Shown here piece by piece: positions 1 through 8,634 of a stretch of 64,000 bases of DNA; position 1 is the stretch's first letter, and each line of letters starts with the position of its first letter. The notes below the pieces were generated by a model that was given only the letters and a program-made list of their open reading frames with translations, searched no databases and had not been told where the DNA came from. The stretch lies in NCBI RefSeq assembly GCF_003584105.1, contig NZ_QXFO01000010.1:28179-92178 (forward strand). Direction: 5' to 3'. This stretch comes from Flagellimonas taeanensis (GTDB lineage: Bacteria; Bacteroidota; Bacteroidia; Flavobacteriales; Flavobacteriaceae). The position numbers and the translations under genes are program-made.

Positions 1-1
1 A

Positions 2-1510
2 GGATTGGCGACCTATTTTAGGATGTACATGCAAAAGTTTTTGAACGTTTGGGTGGACCAGAACCCCAAACCCGATGGTGAAAAATGGAACATTTATCTG
101 GATGGCCTGAAGGTATATACCACAGTGGACTCCCGTATGCAGCGCAATGCCGAAGAGGCCGTCCAAGAACACATGAAAAACCTACAGGCCGAATTTTTCC
201 ACCAGAACACACCCGATAGGAACCCCACGGCGCCTTTTCTGGACATAGAAACCTTCGAGATAGACAACATCATGGAACGGGCCATGAAAACCTCACCTAG
301 ATGGCGGGCCATGAGCCGCGAAGGAAAATCCGAAAATGAGATTCGGGCCTCTTTCAAACAAAAGACAGAAATGACTGTTTTTGATTGGAACAGCGATTCG
401 TTCGAAAAGGATACCATAATGACGCCGATGGACTCCATTCGGTACTATAAGACCTTCCTGCGGACGGCCATGATGTCTATGGAACCTCAAACAGGACACG
501 TAAAGGCCTGGGTAGGGGGGATTGACTACAAACACTTTCAGTACGACAATGTGATCCAAGGGGCCAGACAAGCCGGATCAACTTTTAAGCCCTTTGTATA
601 TGCTGCTGCGATAGACCAGCTTCGCTATTCCCCATGCTACACCCTGCCGGATAACCAGTACTGCATCGAGCCCGGAAAGCATGGAAACCTTGAGGCGTGG
701 TGCCCCAAAAACTCCGATGGCAAATATTCGGGAGAGAACATGACGCTGAAAAGTGCATTGGCCAACTCCGTGAACACCATTACCGCCCAATTGATTGATC
801 GTGTAGGTCCGGGTTCGGTGGTGGCCATGGCCAAGAACATGGGACTTAACCGTGATATTTTGGAAGTGCCGGCCATTGCTTTGGGAACCCCTGAGTTCAA
901 TGTATATGAAATGGTGGGGGCCTATGGTACATTTGCCAACCAAGGAGTGTATGTGAAGCCCGTCATGGTCACTCGTATCGAGGACAAAAACGGGACCGTG
1001 CTCTACGAATATACCCCAGAGACCAAAGATGTGTTGAGCAAGGATGTGGCCTACGCCATGATCAATTTGATGGAAGGCGTAACCCAATACGGATCGGGAG
1101 GAAGGTTAAGGCACGCCTATGCCAAAAACCAGGCCATGTACAAGGAAATCATTACGGGATACCCCTACGAACTTAACAACCCCATAGCAGGAAAAACTGG
1201 GACTACCCAAAACCAAAGTGATGGTTGGTTTATGGGAATGGTGCCCAATTTGGTAACCGGGGTTTGGGTCGGTGGAGAGGAAAGATCCATCCACTTTTCA
1301 AGACTGTTATATGGACAAGGAGCATCCATGGCATTGCCCATTTGGGCATTGTATATGAAAAAGAACTACGCCAACGAAGAAATTGGTGTCTCCAAGGATG
1401 CCTTTGAGGTGCCCGAGGAAATGTCCATCAACATAGACTGTAGCAAAGAATCACAAGACAATCAGGACGATTTGGATACAGACGACGACCTGGACGACCT
1501 TGATTTCTAA
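2..1510 (+). CDS. Penicillin-binding protein 1A, C-terminal part (5' end outside window)
   Basis: Transpeptidase half of a bifunctional class A penicillin-binding protein, which cross-links peptidoglycan on the outer face of the inner membrane. The reading frame is open from the first bases of the window, so the membrane anchor and glycosyltransferase domain lie upstream. All three penicilloyl-serine transferase motifs are visible in order: STFK (nucleophile codon at 578-580), SVN within ALANSVNT, and KTGT near 1193-1204. The C-terminus is strongly acidic (about 15 residues of Asp and Glu), common in flavobacterial PBP1A. A strong hairpin terminator follows. The family assignment is sure; the gene name (mrcA/ponA type) is left open because only half is seen. 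Confidence 0.93.
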   Translation, partial: GLATYFRMYMQKFLNVWVDQNPKPDGEKWNIYLDGLKVYTTVDSRMQRNAEEAVQEHMKNLQAEFFHQNTPDRNPTAPFLDIETFEIDNIMERAMKTSPRWRAMSREGKSENEIRASFKQKTEMTVFDWNSDSFEKDTIMTPMDSIRYYKTFLRTAMMSMEPQTGHVKAWVGGIDYKHFQYDNVIQGARQAGSTFKPFVYAAAIDQLRYSPCYTLPDNQYCIEPGKHGNLEAWCPKNSDGKYSGENMTLKSALANSVNTITAQLIDRVGPGSVVAMAKNMGLNRDILEVPAIALGTPEFNVYEMVGAYGTFANQGVYVKPVMVTRIEDKNGTVLYEYTPETKDVLSKDVAYAMINLMEGVTQYGSGGRLRHAYAKNQAMYKEIITGYPYELNNPIAGKTGTTQNQSDGWFMGMVPNLVTGVWVGGEERSIHFSRLLYGQGASMALPIWALYMKKNYANEEIGVSKDAFEVPEEMSINIDCSKESQDNQDDLDTDDDLDDLDF

Positions 1511-1535
1511 ATAGGACATCTGTTCAAAAACTTTT

Positions 1536-1571
1536 GCCCCAAGCAAATTGCAATTTGCTTGGGGCTTTTTT
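1536..1571 (+). terminator. Rho-independent terminator after the PBP gene
   Basis: A 15-bp perfect inverted repeat (GCCCCAAGCAAATTG and its complement, 1536-1550/1551-1565) is followed by six T's. It lies 25 bases past the PBP stop codon and separates it from the CoA-transferase genes. Confidence 0.9.
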
Positions 1572-1611
1572 ATTAATATCGTAATTTCAAGCAATCCAAA
1601 ATTCGAATGGA

Positions 1612-2313
1612 ATGATCAAGAAGACAGTTGCCCATGTGGAGGAAGCCTTGCATGGTGTTGCGGACGGTATGACCTTCATGTTGGGAGGATTTGGCCTTTG
1701 TGGCATCCCTGAGAACGCCATAGCCGAACTGGTCCGGTTAGGGGTAAAGGACATCACCTGCATCTCCAATAATGCCGGGGTGGACGATTTTGGCCTGGGA
1801 CTACTTTTACAAAAGCGGCAGATCAAGAAAATGATATCTTCCTATGTGGGCGAGAACGACGAGTTTGAACGGCAGATGCTGAGCGGTGAGCTGGAGGTGG
1901 AACTTACGCCACAGGGCACTTTGGCGGAGAAATGCCGTGCCGCCCAATCCGGTTTCCCGGCCTTCTATACACCCGCAGGCTTTGGCACCGAAGTGGCCGA
2001 AGGCAAGGAGACCCGGGAGTTCGATGGAAAAATGTATGTGTTGGAACCCGCTTTTAAGGCCGATTTCTCATTCGTGAAGGCCTGGAAGGGTGATGAGGCC
2101 GGCAATCTTGTCTTTAAGGGCACAGCGCGCAACTTTAACCCCTGTATGTGCGGAGCTGCCACCATCACGGTAGCCGAGGTAGAGGAACTCCTCCCGGCAG
2201 GTAGCTTGGACCCCAATGAGATCCATATCCCTGGCATATTTGTGCAGCGCATTTTCCAAGGGAAAAACTATGAGAAACGAATTGAACAACGAACTGTTCG
2301 ACAACGGGGCTAG
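1612..2313 (+). CDS. scoA: 3-oxoacid CoA-transferase, subunit A
   Basis: Alpha subunit of a heterodimeric succinyl-CoA:3-ketoacid (or acetoacetate) CoA-transferase, which moves CoA between succinate or acetate and a 3-oxoacid in ketone-body and acetoacetate use. The 233 residues match the family's usual length. The GGFGLCGIP motif sits at residues 25-33 and the conserved [10 protein letters not shown] segment near residue 52. Subunit B follows 46 bases downstream, as in other bacterial ScoA-ScoB pairs. The last dozen residues are polar and not conserved-looking. Donor and acceptor specificity cannot be read from sequence alone; AtoD-like function is possible. Confidence 0.93.
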   Translation: MIKKTVAHVEEALHGVADGMTFMLGGFGLCGIPENAIAELVRLGVKDITCISNNAGVDDFGLGLLLQKRQIKKMISSYVGENDEFERQMLSGELEVELTPQGTLAEKCRAAQSGFPAFYTPAGFGTEVAEGKETREFDGKMYVLEPAFKADFSFVKAWKGDEAGNLVFKGTARNFNPCMCGAATITVAEVEELLPAGSLDPNEIHIPGIFVQRIFQGKNYEKRIEQRTVRQRG

Positions 2314-2314
2314 T

Positions 2315-2330
2315 GTCCCCTTAAGGGGAC
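2315..2330. repeat. Perfect 16-bp palindrome in the scoA-scoB gap
   Basis: GTCCCCTTAAGGGGAC is self-complementary over all 16 bases, starts one base after the scoA stop codon and is followed by TTTAGGGG. It could fold into a hairpin in the mRNA and tune scoA against scoB; it lacks a T-run, so it is not a typical terminator. Confidence 0.6.
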
Positions 2331-2359
2331 TTTAGGGGTGTTTTACAAAAAGAAGAAAT

Positions 2360-3013
2360 ATGCTAGATAAAAACGGAATAGCAAAGCGAATCGCAAAAGA
2401 GGTCCAAGATGGCTACTATGTCAATTTGGGGATAGGTATTCCCACCTTGGTGGCCAATTTTGTAAGGGACGACATCAGTGTGGAGTTCCAGAGCGAGAAC
2501 GGCGTACTGGGCATGGGTCCGTTTCCATATGAGGGCGAAGAGGATGCCGATATCATCAATGCGGGAAAACAGACCATTACCACCCTTCCGGGGGCCTCCT
2601 TTTTTGATTCGGCCCTCAGTTTTGGCATGATCCGCGGCAAGCATGTGCACCTGACCATATTGGGGGCCATGGAAGTGGCGGAGAACGGGGACATTGCCAA
2701 TTGGAAGATTCCCGGTAAGATGGTCAAAGGTATGGGAGGTGCAATGGACCTCGTGGCCTCTGCCGAAAACATCATCGTGGCCATGATGCACACCAATAGG
2801 GAGGGGGAGTCCAAACTCCTAAAAAGATGCACGTTGCCCTTGACGGGAGTGGGCTGTGTAAAGAAGATCGTGACCAACCTAGCTGTTTTGGAGGTCGTTC
2901 CGGAAGGTTTCAAGCTGTTGGAAAGAGCCCTTGGAACGAGTGTTGAGGAAATAGTGGCTGCCACCGAAGGAAATCTTATTGTGGAAGGAGAAATCCCCGA
3001 AATGAACATTTAA
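2360..3013 (+). CDS. scoB: 3-oxoacid CoA-transferase, subunit B
   Basis: Beta subunit, carrying the catalytic glutamate that forms the glutamyl-CoA thioester intermediate. This residue is Glu46 in the SENGVLGMG motif (residues 45-53). The protein is 217 aa, the normal length, with the conserved segments GIGIPTLV (24-31) and GGAMDLV in the middle. It is transcribed with scoA. The gene ends in a 60-base AT-rich stretch without an obvious hairpin. Confidence 0.94.
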   Translation: MLDKNGIAKRIAKEVQDGYYVNLGIGIPTLVANFVRDDISVEFQSENGVLGMGPFPYEGEEDADIINAGKQTITTLPGASFFDSALSFGMIRGKHVHLTILGAMEVAENGDIANWKIPGKMVKGMGGAMDLVASAENIIVAMMHTNREGESKLLKRCTLPLTGVGCVKKIVTNLAVLEVVPEGFKLLERALGTSVEEIVAATEGNLIVEGEIPEMNI

Positions 3014-3088
3014 CAATTATCTTCGGTTTTTTTACAACATATTAAAACCATTACGCAACAATAGTTTTAAATTGCCGTTTATCGGATT

Positions 3089-3096
3089 TATATTTG
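3089..3096 (+). promoter_or_regulatory. Candidate -7 box for the small gene at 3145
   Basis: TATATTTG matches the Bacteroidota -7 consensus TAnnTTTG exactly and lies 48 bases before the ATG at 3145. No convincing -33 TTTG is present at the ideal distance (an ATTG at 3071 is too close), so this is only moderately supported. Confidence 0.4.
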
Positions 3097-3144
3097 GTTA
3101 TATCGATTTTTTCACCCAAATTAAACCATTAAAACCAAACAACC

Positions 3145-3252
3145 ATGGCATTCAAAATTACCCACAGAGCAATGGACGAGAATGTCCAAGTCTACAGAAA
3201 CGATTTTTTTACAGGATTCATGCTTTTGATCAAAAAGCTTTTTATGCTGTAG
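3145..3252 (+). CDS. Small protein of 35 aa, function unknown
   Basis: An ATG-started frame coding for 35 residues: a polar, charged first half (MAFKITHRAMDENVQVYRND) and a hydrophobic, lysine-containing end (FFTGFMLLIKKLFML), which could be an amphipathic or membrane-associating helix. Coding is supported by context rather than homology: a -7-like box lies upstream, the leader is A-rich (AAAACCAAACAACC), and a strong terminator begins 24 bases after the stop, so the transcript seems to exist for this unit alone. I do not recognise a family. Alternatively it is the relic of a longer gene or a small RNA that happens to contain a frame. Confidence 0.45.
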   Translation: MAFKITHRAMDENVQVYRNDFFTGFMLLIKKLFML

Positions 3253-3276
3253 TTCAGTATCCCCCTGAAAAATTTG

Positions 3277-3303
3277 GAGCCGGACAAACGTCCGGCTCTT
3301 TTT
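3277..3303 (+). terminator. Rho-independent terminator after the small gene
   Basis: The 9-bp stem GAGCCGGAC/GTCCGGCTC with an AAAC loop is followed by five T's. It closes the transcript containing the 35-aa frame. Confidence 0.88.
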
Positions 3304-3340
3304 ATGTCCTATTTTTTGTATTCCCCAATACCGCTTTCGC

Positions 3341-3661
3341 CTAGACCTTTAGCAAAGTACCCAAGAACAGAGAGTCCCCTTCCACAAGCAGTTTGTGGGC
3401 AATCGAATTTTCAAAGGCCGCATGGATGAGCAGCGCAATGGCCTGGGCATTCGTCTTGGTCAGGCTATTGGTGCGGTAGACCACATCGCGAATCGTGGAG
3501 AAGCTCACATTGCTACGAATCGCAATATTGGCATAGTCGTTTTTTGAAACATTCCTGCGAAGGATTTCGGATAGCCGTTCACTGATCGGTTTTCCATAAT
3601 CTTCTGGTGAAAAGATGTCATCGCTCTTGATGACAAAGCCTGCATTTTTCATTGAGCCCAT
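3341..3661 (-). CDS. Small HTH-like protein, possible transcriptional regulator
   Basis: A protein of 106 aa (or 103 aa if the second Met is used). The segment from about residue 40 to 75 (NDYANIAIRSNVSFSTIRDV followed by a polar turn and another helix) has the spacing of a Xre-like helix-turn-helix, with the recognition helix at STIRDVVYRT. No other domain is visible. It is divergent from the CI/LexA-like repressor gene at 3806, with 144 bases between them holding a promoter and palindromes. It may be a regulator acting in the same small island. The assignment rests on pattern only. Confidence 0.6.
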   Translation of the reverse strand: MGSMKNAGFVIKSDDIFSPEDYGKPISERLSEILRRNVSKNDYANIAIRSNVSFSTIRDVVYRTNSLTKTNAQAIALLIHAAFENSIAHKLLVEGDSLFLGTLLKV

Positions 3662-3692
3662 TCCGAAGGTTTTGTGGTCCGTTAATAAATGT

Positions 3693-3722
3693 GTTGGGGT
3701 CAGATCCTATTTTCTATATTTG
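3693..3722 (+). promoter_or_regulatory. Promoter of the repressor gene
   Basis: TATATTTG at 3715-3722 fits the -7 consensus exactly, and a TTG-containing -33 region (GTTG, 3693-3696) lies 18 bases upstream. Transcription would start near 3728, giving a leader of about 75 bases that contains the palindromic operator. Confidence 0.5.
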
Positions 3723-3769
3723 GCTTGTAACCCAATTACAGAAAGTAGTGAAATTGCTGCAGCTATATC

Positions 3770-3796
3770 ATATTGCGTAACAATATTGCACAATAT
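3770..3796. promoter_or_regulatory. Overlapping palindromic operator before the repressor gene
   Basis: Two overlapping inverted repeats of the half-site ATATTG: ATATTG-5 bases-CAATAT (3770-3786) and ATATTG-CA-CAATAT (3783-3796). The three half-site positions are regularly spaced and end nine bases before the repressor ATG. Such an array is typical of an autoregulated CI/LexA-like repressor. Binding by this repressor is inference. Confidence 0.5.
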
Positions 3797-3805
3797 AATA
3801 ATTAT

Positions 3806-4510
3806 ATGTACACAATAAAGCAATTAAGGCGAAAAAAAGATATCAGTCAATCCCAACTGGCAAAGGAAATAGGTGTCAGCTTGCGTACCATACAGCTGTA
3901 CGAAAGGAAAGATGCCAACATTCCCATAAAGAACCTCACCAAGATTGCCGATTTTTTTGATCTCACCATTGCCGAACTCTATCTCCACGAAGTGAACGAT
4001 ATGGGGGAGGCCTATACCAAAAAGCAGCCCTTTACCAAACATGGGAGTGTGTTCTACCCATTGAGCCACGGAAAATATTTGGTCATGGCACCGCTGGTAC
4101 TCGTGGAATGGAGCAAAAAATACATAGAAAACCTCAAGGAGGACAGCGTAAAGAATCCATTCCAGGCAGGTTTTATTGTCGATTTTTTGAACGAGGAGCC
4201 CCATCGGGTTTTTGAGGTGTCCGGTGATTCGATGAACGACTCCACTATGGATGCTATTCCCAACAGGGCCTTTGTACTGGCACTGGAAACCAAAAAGGAA
4301 ACCTTGACCAAGAACGATGAAAACCTATGGAACCGCTCCTACATTTTGGTCTGTTCGGATAGGATCATCTGCAAGCAACTCATGGGTTACAACAGGCAGA
4401 CGAATGCATTGCAGTGCCACAACCTGAACACATCCCCCGAATATCAGGATTTTGAGGTTTCCATAAATGACGTGCTCCAGGTGTTCCGGGTCATGAAAAA
4501 GCAGATTTGA
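3806..4510 (+). CDS. XRE-HTH / S24 peptidase-like repressor (CI/LexA-like)
   Basis: Transcriptional regulator of 234 aa. The N-terminal 60 residues form an XRE helix-turn-helix (SQSQLAKEIGVSLRTIQLYE). The C-terminal half is an S24 domain with the Ser of SGDSM (Ser142) and a Lys in IICKQL (about Lys190) as the likely catalytic dyad for self-cleavage on DNA damage. The ATG at 3806 is chosen because the HTH starts immediately after it; upstream in-frame codons lie in the operator. The 3' end overlaps vsr by 20 bases, tail to tail. This architecture is found both in prophage repressors and in chromosomal SOS-like regulators; no phage genes are nearby. Confidence 0.85.
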   Translation: MYTIKQLRRKKDISQSQLAKEIGVSLRTIQLYERKDANIPIKNLTKIADFFDLTIAELYLHEVNDMGEAYTKKQPFTKHGSVFYPLSHGKYLVMAPLVLVEWSKKYIENLKEDSVKNPFQAGFIVDFLNEEPHRVFEVSGDSMNDSTMDAIPNRAFVLALETKKETLTKNDENLWNRSYILVCSDRIICKQLMGYNRQTNALQCHNLNTSPEYQDFEVSINDVLQVFRVMKKQI

Positions 4511-4973
4511 CCTGCTCCAAGTGGGTGAGCACTTCATCCAAACAACGGTCCAGGTCCTTTTTCACCTCTGTTTCCCAAAAGCGGAACACTTTATAACCCA
4601 TTTCGTCCAGAGCGTCGTTCACCTCCTCATCCCGTTGGATGTTACGCTCTATTTTCGCGATCCAAAACTCTCGATTGGTCTTGATCTTGTCCTTTCGTTC
4701 CTCCCAATTGTACCCGTGCCAGAATTCCCCATCGATAAAGATGACGGTTTTATATTTTTTTAGGGCGATATCCGGCTTTCCTATGAGTTTTTTATAATCA
4801 ATGCGATACCGATAGCCCGCCTCCCACAACGCTTTCCGAAAGGCCAATTCCGGCTTGGTGTTCTTGCCGCGTATCTTGCCCATGATCTTGGAACGCTCCG
4901 GCGTGGTGTAGAAACCCGATTCTTCATTGAACCGAGGCACTTTGATACGTTCCTGTTGATATTTTTTGGGCAT
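4491..4973 (-). CDS. Very short patch repair (Vsr) family endonuclease
   Basis: Vsr-type DNA nuclease of 160 aa. In E. coli, Vsr nicks T:G mismatches produced by deamination of 5-methylcytosine. The family signature is clear: TPERSKIMGKIRGKNTKPE (24-42), GYRYRID (53-59), the catalytic Asp in GKPDIA (Asp68) and VIFIDGEFWHG (77-87). Where E. coli Vsr has a zinc ligand in HGCFWH, this protein has Glu, and the other zinc cysteines are absent, so it belongs to the zinc-less branch. No cytosine methyltransferase gene is in the window. It converges on the repressor gene, overlapping it by 20 bases. Confidence 0.85.
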   Translation of the reverse strand: MPKKYQQERIKVPRFNEESGFYTTPERSKIMGKIRGKNTKPELAFRKALWEAGYRYRIDYKKLIGKPDIALKKYKTVIFIDGEFWHGYNWEERKDKIKTNREFWIAKIERNIQRDEEVNDALDEMGYKVFRFWETEVKKDLDRCLDEVLTHLEQVKSAFS

Positions 4974-5017
4974 AGTACAATTTACAAAGGTTTCAATGAA
5001 AAATGGAGAGTTGTTTT

Positions 5018-5107
5018 GTCATTCTGAGTGAGCGAAGCGAATGAAGAATCTCCATCATACCTTAATGTTTTGGTTAATCAAGGTCCCTGAGCGTAGTCGA
5101 AGGGACC
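5018..5107. repeat. Dispersed palindromic repeats (two units)
   Basis: One half-unit beginning GTCATTCTGAGTGAGCGAAG at 5018, then a compact hairpin GGTCCCT-12 bases-AGGGACC at 5082-5107 containing GAGCGTAGTCGA. Both belong to the repeat family also seen at 16732, 38698, 58622 and 59967. The rest of the 215-base gap holds no gene. Confidence 0.65.
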
Positions 5108-5132
5108 GGCATCAGCATTCTCCTTAGGTAAT

Positions 5133-5167
5133 AAAAAAACCCAAATTCCATCCGGAATTTGGGTTTT
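5133..5167 (-). terminator. Rho-independent terminator of sdhCAB
   Basis: On the minus strand a 10-bp stem, CCCAAATTCC/GGAATTTGGG with a 4-base loop, is followed by a run of seven T's, 22 bases after the sdhB stop. Confidence 0.88.
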
Positions 5168-5188
5168 GTAATTTGATATGTTGAACGC

Positions 5189-5935
5189 TTATCCCTTCAA
5201 GGAAGCGGATAGGTATTCGCGGTTCATACGGGCAATGTTGGTCAACGAAATGCCTTTGGGACATTCCACTTCGCAAGCACCGGTATTGGTACAGTTTCCA
5301 AAGCCTTCCAAATCCATTTGGCGCACCATGTTCTGTACGCGTTCCACCGCTTCTACTTGGCCTTGGGGCAACAGGGCGAACTGGGAAACCTTGGCAGAGG
5401 TAAAGAGCATGGCGCTGGCATTCTTGCAAGCGGCCACACAGGCACCACAACCGATACAGGTAGCGGCATCCATGGCCTCGTCCGCAGCATGTTTGTTGAC
5501 CGGAATGGCATTTGCATCCACAGTGTTCCCCGAAGTGTTCACGGAAATATAACCGCCAGCCTGTTGGATACGGTCAAAAGCACTTCGGTCCACGATCAAA
5601 TCTTTGATCACCGGAAATGCTTTTGCACGGAACGGTTCGATTACAATGGTATCGCCATCGTTGAACTTACGCATGTGCAACTGGCAAGTGGTAACCAATC
5701 TGTCTGGACCGTGTGGTTCTCCATTAATTTGAAGGGAGCAGGTTCCGCAGATACCTTCCCTACAGTCGTGGTCAAATTCAACGGGCTCCTCTCCTTTGGA
5801 AACGAGCTCTTCGTTCAGGATGTCCAGCATTTCCAAGAAAGACATATCCCCTTCAACACCGTCAAGGGTATAATCCACTATTTTTCCTGCTGAGGATGCG
5901 TCTTTCTGACGCCATATTTTTAAATGTAGCTTCAT
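5189..5935 (-). CDS. sdhB: Succinate dehydrogenase/fumarate reductase iron-sulfur subunit
   Basis: Iron-sulfur subunit of respiratory complex II, which passes electrons from the flavoprotein to quinone. The 248 residues contain all three cluster sites: [2Fe-2S] at Cys58, 63, 66 and 84; [4Fe-4S] at Cys160, 163, 166 and 170; and the third (normally [3Fe-4S]) around Cys215, 221 and 225. It is last in the sdhC-A-B operon, 7 bases after sdhA, and a terminator follows. The order C-A-B and the single membrane subunit fit the menaquinone-linked type seen in Bacteroidota. Direction of catalysis in vivo (oxidation or reduction) is not visible, but aerobic heme synthesis genes nearby suggest succinate oxidation. 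Confidence 0.96.
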   Translation of the reverse strand: MKLHLKIWRQKDASSAGKIVDYTLDGVEGDMSFLEMLDILNEELVSKGEEPVEFDHDCREGICGTCSLQINGEPHGPDRLVTTCQLHMRKFNDGDTIVIEPFRAKAFPVIKDLIVDRSAFDRIQQAGGYISVNTSGNTVDANAIPVNKHAADEAMDAATCIGCGACVAACKNASAMLFTSAKVSQFALLPQGQVEAVERVQNMVRQMDLEGFGNCTNTGACEVECPKGISLTNIARMNREYLSASLKG

Positions 5936-5942
5936 CGCTTCG

Positions 5943-7946
5943 CTATTTATAACTCCTTGTCTTCAGTTCAATATTCTCATACACCAAATCCTCTTTGTGT
6001 AATTTGGCATCCTTGGGCTCGCCCACGTATTCCCAAGCAGCCACATATTTAAAGTTCTCATCATCACGGAGCGCTTCGCCCTCTTCGGTCTGGTACTCTT
6101 CACGGAAGTGTCCTCCACACGATTCGTTTCGGTGCAGGGCATCCTTCGCGAAAAGCTCGCCCAATTCCAAGAAATCTGCCACCCTTCCAGCTTTTTCCAA
6201 CTCTTGGTTTTTGGAATTGATGCTGCCAGGAACCTTCACATTTTCCCAAAAATCCTTGCGCAGTTCCGCAATCTCCTTGATGGCCTCTTCCAGCCCTTTG
6301 GCATTACGGGCCATACCACATTTGTTCCACATGATTTTGCCCAGTTTTTTGTGATAGTAATCCACGGAATGGATACCTGAACCGGACATCAATTTTTCCA
6401 TGCGTTCACGGACCTGTTTTTCAGCCTCGTCAAATGCTTCGGAATCCGTTGGGATTTTACCGGTCCTAATGTCTTTGGAGAGATAGTCTCCGATGGTATA
6501 GGGCAGCACAAAATATCCGTCGGCCAAGCCTTGCATCAGTGCGGAAGCTCCCAAACGGTTGGCCCCGTGATCGCTAAAGTTGGCTTCACCGGCAGCATAA
6601 CAACCGGGGATGGTGGTCTGTAGGTTATAATCCACCCAAAGTCCGCCCATGGTATAGTGCACTGCGGGATAGATTTTCATTGGGGTCTTATATGGATTCT
6701 CGTCCACGATTTTTTCATACATCTGGAAAAGGTTTCCATATTTGGCCTCGATGACTTCCTCTCCCAATTTGATGATGGTGGCCTCATCGGGATCTTTGAT
6801 ACCCGAAGTCATGGCCTTTTCTTTTCCATACCGTTTGATGGCGGAGGCGAAATCCAAGTACACGGCCTCTCCGGTCTTGTTCACCCCGAATCCGGCATCG
6901 CAGCGCTCCTTGGCGGCCCTGGAGGCCACATCACGAGGCACTAGGTTACCAAAGGCAGGATATCTTCTTTCCAAATAGTAATCACGGTCTTCTTCGGCAA
7001 TTTGCGTAGGTTTCAATTTTCCTTCGCGAATGGCAACGGCGTCTTCCATTTTCTTGGGCACCCAAATACGTCCATCGTTACGGAGCGATTCGGACATCAA
7101 CGTCAACTTGGATTGATGCTCCCCGGACACCGGGATACAGGTCGGGTGGATTTGTGTGTAACATGGGTTGGCGAAGAAGGCTCCTTTGCGGTGTGCCCTC
7201 CAAGCAGCCATCACGTTGCTTCCCATGGCATTGGTGGAAAGGAAGAACACGTTTCCGTACCCTCCTGTGGCCAATACCACGGCGTGGGCACTGTGCCGTT
7301 CAATTTCTCCGGTAACAAGGTCACGGGCAATGATTCCCCGGGCCTTTCCGTCTACCAAAACCAAATCCATCATCTCATGACGGGTATAGGATTTGATCTT
7401 GCCACGGTTGATCTGTCGGTTCATGGCAGAGTAGGCTCCCAACAGCAATTGCTGGCCTGTCTGTCCCTTGGCATAAAAAGTTCTGGAAACCAAAACCCCT
7501 CCGAAGGAACGGTTGTCCAAAAGCCCCCCATATTCGCGGGCAAAAGGGACTCCTTGGGCCACACATTGGTCGATGATGTTTCCGGATACCTCGGCCAAGC
7601 GGTAGACGTTGGCCTCACGGGAACGGTAATCCCCTCCCTTTATGGTGTCGTAGAAGAGACGATAGTTACTGTCGCCGTCCCCTTGATAGTTTTTTGCTGC
7701 ATTGATACCTCCTTGCGCTGCAATGGAGTGCGCCCTTCGGGGAGAGTCCTGATAGCAGAACGTTTTAACGTTATAGCCCAACTCGGCCAGGGTGGCCGCT
7801 GCGGCACCTCCTGCCAATCCTGTACCCACAACAATGACATCGATGTTCCTTTTGTTGGCAGGGTTTACCAGGTTGATGTCGTTTTTATGTTTGGTCCACT
7901 TGTCGGCCAAAGGCCCTGAAGGAACTTTTGAATCCAATATGCCCAT
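5943..7946 (-). CDS. sdhA: Succinate dehydrogenase/fumarate reductase flavoprotein subunit
   Basis: Catalytic subunit of complex II (667 aa), oxidising succinate to fumarate with covalently bound FAD on the cytoplasmic side. The FAD-binding Rossmann motif [19 protein letters not shown] starts near residue 35. The histidyl-FAD attachment region is [15 protein letters not shown] (His near residue 73). The segment [12 protein letters not shown] and the Ala-Gly-Glu/Gly-Ala-Asn-Arg FAD motif are conserved. The length and an N-terminal extension of about 30 residues match Bacteroidota-type SdhA/FrdA. The gene lies 2 bases downstream of sdhC and 7 bases before sdhB, so all three are co-transcribed. 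Confidence 0.96.
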   Translation of the reverse strand: MGILDSKVPSGPLADKWTKHKNDINLVNPANKRNIDVIVVGTGLAGGAAAATLAELGYNVKTFCYQDSPRRAHSIAAQGGINAAKNYQGDGDSNYRLFYDTIKGGDYRSREANVYRLAEVSGNIIDQCVAQGVPFAREYGGLLDNRSFGGVLVSRTFYAKGQTGQQLLLGAYSAMNRQINRGKIKSYTRHEMMDLVLVDGKARGIIARDLVTGEIERHSAHAVVLATGGYGNVFFLSTNAMGSNVMAAWRAHRKGAFFANPCYTQIHPTCIPVSGEHQSKLTLMSESLRNDGRIWVPKKMEDAVAIREGKLKPTQIAEEDRDYYLERRYPAFGNLVPRDVASRAAKERCDAGFGVNKTGEAVYLDFASAIKRYGKEKAMTSGIKDPDEATIIKLGEEVIEAKYGNLFQMYEKIVDENPYKTPMKIYPAVHYTMGGLWVDYNLQTTIPGCYAAGEANFSDHGANRLGASALMQGLADGYFVLPYTIGDYLSKDIRTGKIPTDSEAFDEAEKQVRERMEKLMSGSGIHSVDYYHKKLGKIMWNKCGMARNAKGLEEAIKEIAELRKDFWENVKVPGSINSKNQELEKAGRVADFLELGELFAKDALHRNESCGGHFREEYQTEEGEALRDDENFKYVAAWEYVGEPKDAKLHKEDLVYENIELKTRSYK

Positions 7947-7948
7947 AC

Positions 7949-8617
7949 TTAATGTGTTATTGGGTTAAGGTGATGATATAGGGCGATGAATGCAAAGCCC
8001 AAGGGAATGACCACCGAGAATATTTTAGTGAATGTTTTTACAGCAGGGGTGTACTTGTTGTTCCATCCCATGGTCTGGAAGGAAGAAGCAAAACCGTGCC
8101 ACAGGTGAAGGCTCAATAAAACAAATGCTATAATATAGAGAATCGTTCTCCAGGCCGGGGCAAACTTCTCCACGGTTTCATGGTAGTAACGTGTAGGATC
8201 TTCGGGGGACACCTCGATATACTTGTAGGCCATCTCGTGCACCCAAAAATCATAGAAATGGAGGGCCAAAAAGGCGAGCACCACCAATCCGGAATAGATC
8301 ATGTTTCTTGAAACCCAAGGCGCATTGGCACTGCCCTTGTACTTCACATAACTGCCGCCCCTTGCCTTTTTGTTCTTGATCTCCAAGGCAAAGCCCATGG
8401 CAAAGTGCACGATCACCCCAGCAATCAAAATGGGCTGCAGTACAAATTGGACCAAGGGGTTGTACCCCATAAAGTGCGACCAAGAATTAAAAGTGTCAGG
8501 GTCAATGACCGAGGTGATGTTAATGGTAAAATGTTGTGTAAGAAAAACAACCAAAAAAAGACCCGAAAGTGCCATTACCACTTTGCGGGCAATTGAAGAT
8601 TTTATCAATCCACTCAT
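7949..8617 (-). CDS. sdhC: Succinate dehydrogenase cytochrome b subunit
   Basis: Membrane anchor of complex II (222 aa), with about five hydrophobic helices and several helix histidines ([17 protein letters not shown]) that can bind two b-type hemes. It belongs to the fused B-type cytochrome b family of menaquinone-linked enzymes rather than the SdhC/SdhD pair. The start at 8617 ([12 protein letters not shown]) is preferred: a longer in-frame start at 8731 would put the promoter inside the gene and lie in the upstream terminator. A -7/-33 promoter sits 18 bases upstream. Confidence 0.92.
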   Translation of the reverse strand: MSGLIKSSIARKVVMALSGLFLVVFLTQHFTINITSVIDPDTFNSWSHFMGYNPLVQFVLQPILIAGVIVHFAMGFALEIKNKKARGGSYVKYKGSANAPWVSRNMIYSGLVVLAFLALHFYDFWVHEMAYKYIEVSPEDPTRYYHETVEKFAPAWRTILYIIAFVLLSLHLWHGFASSFQTMGWNNKYTPAVKTFTKIFSVVIPLGFAFIALYHHLNPITH

Positions 8618-8634
8618 TAGTGCTGGTTTTGAGA

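Noticed and set aside
3072..3344. A 90-codon open frame across the small-gene region.
   Set aside because: It runs through the promoter box and the terminator hairpin and out of frame with the supported 35-codon gene.
3806..4973. Prophage: a CI-like repressor next to a nuclease.
   Set aside because: No integrase, structural or lysis genes and no attachment-site repeats were found nearby; housekeeping genes flank on both sides.
5943..7946. Several long open frames antisense to sdhA (for example 7002-7919 on the plus strand).
   Set aside because: They are shadows of the strongly coding minus strand in a moderately GC-rich gene; no family features.
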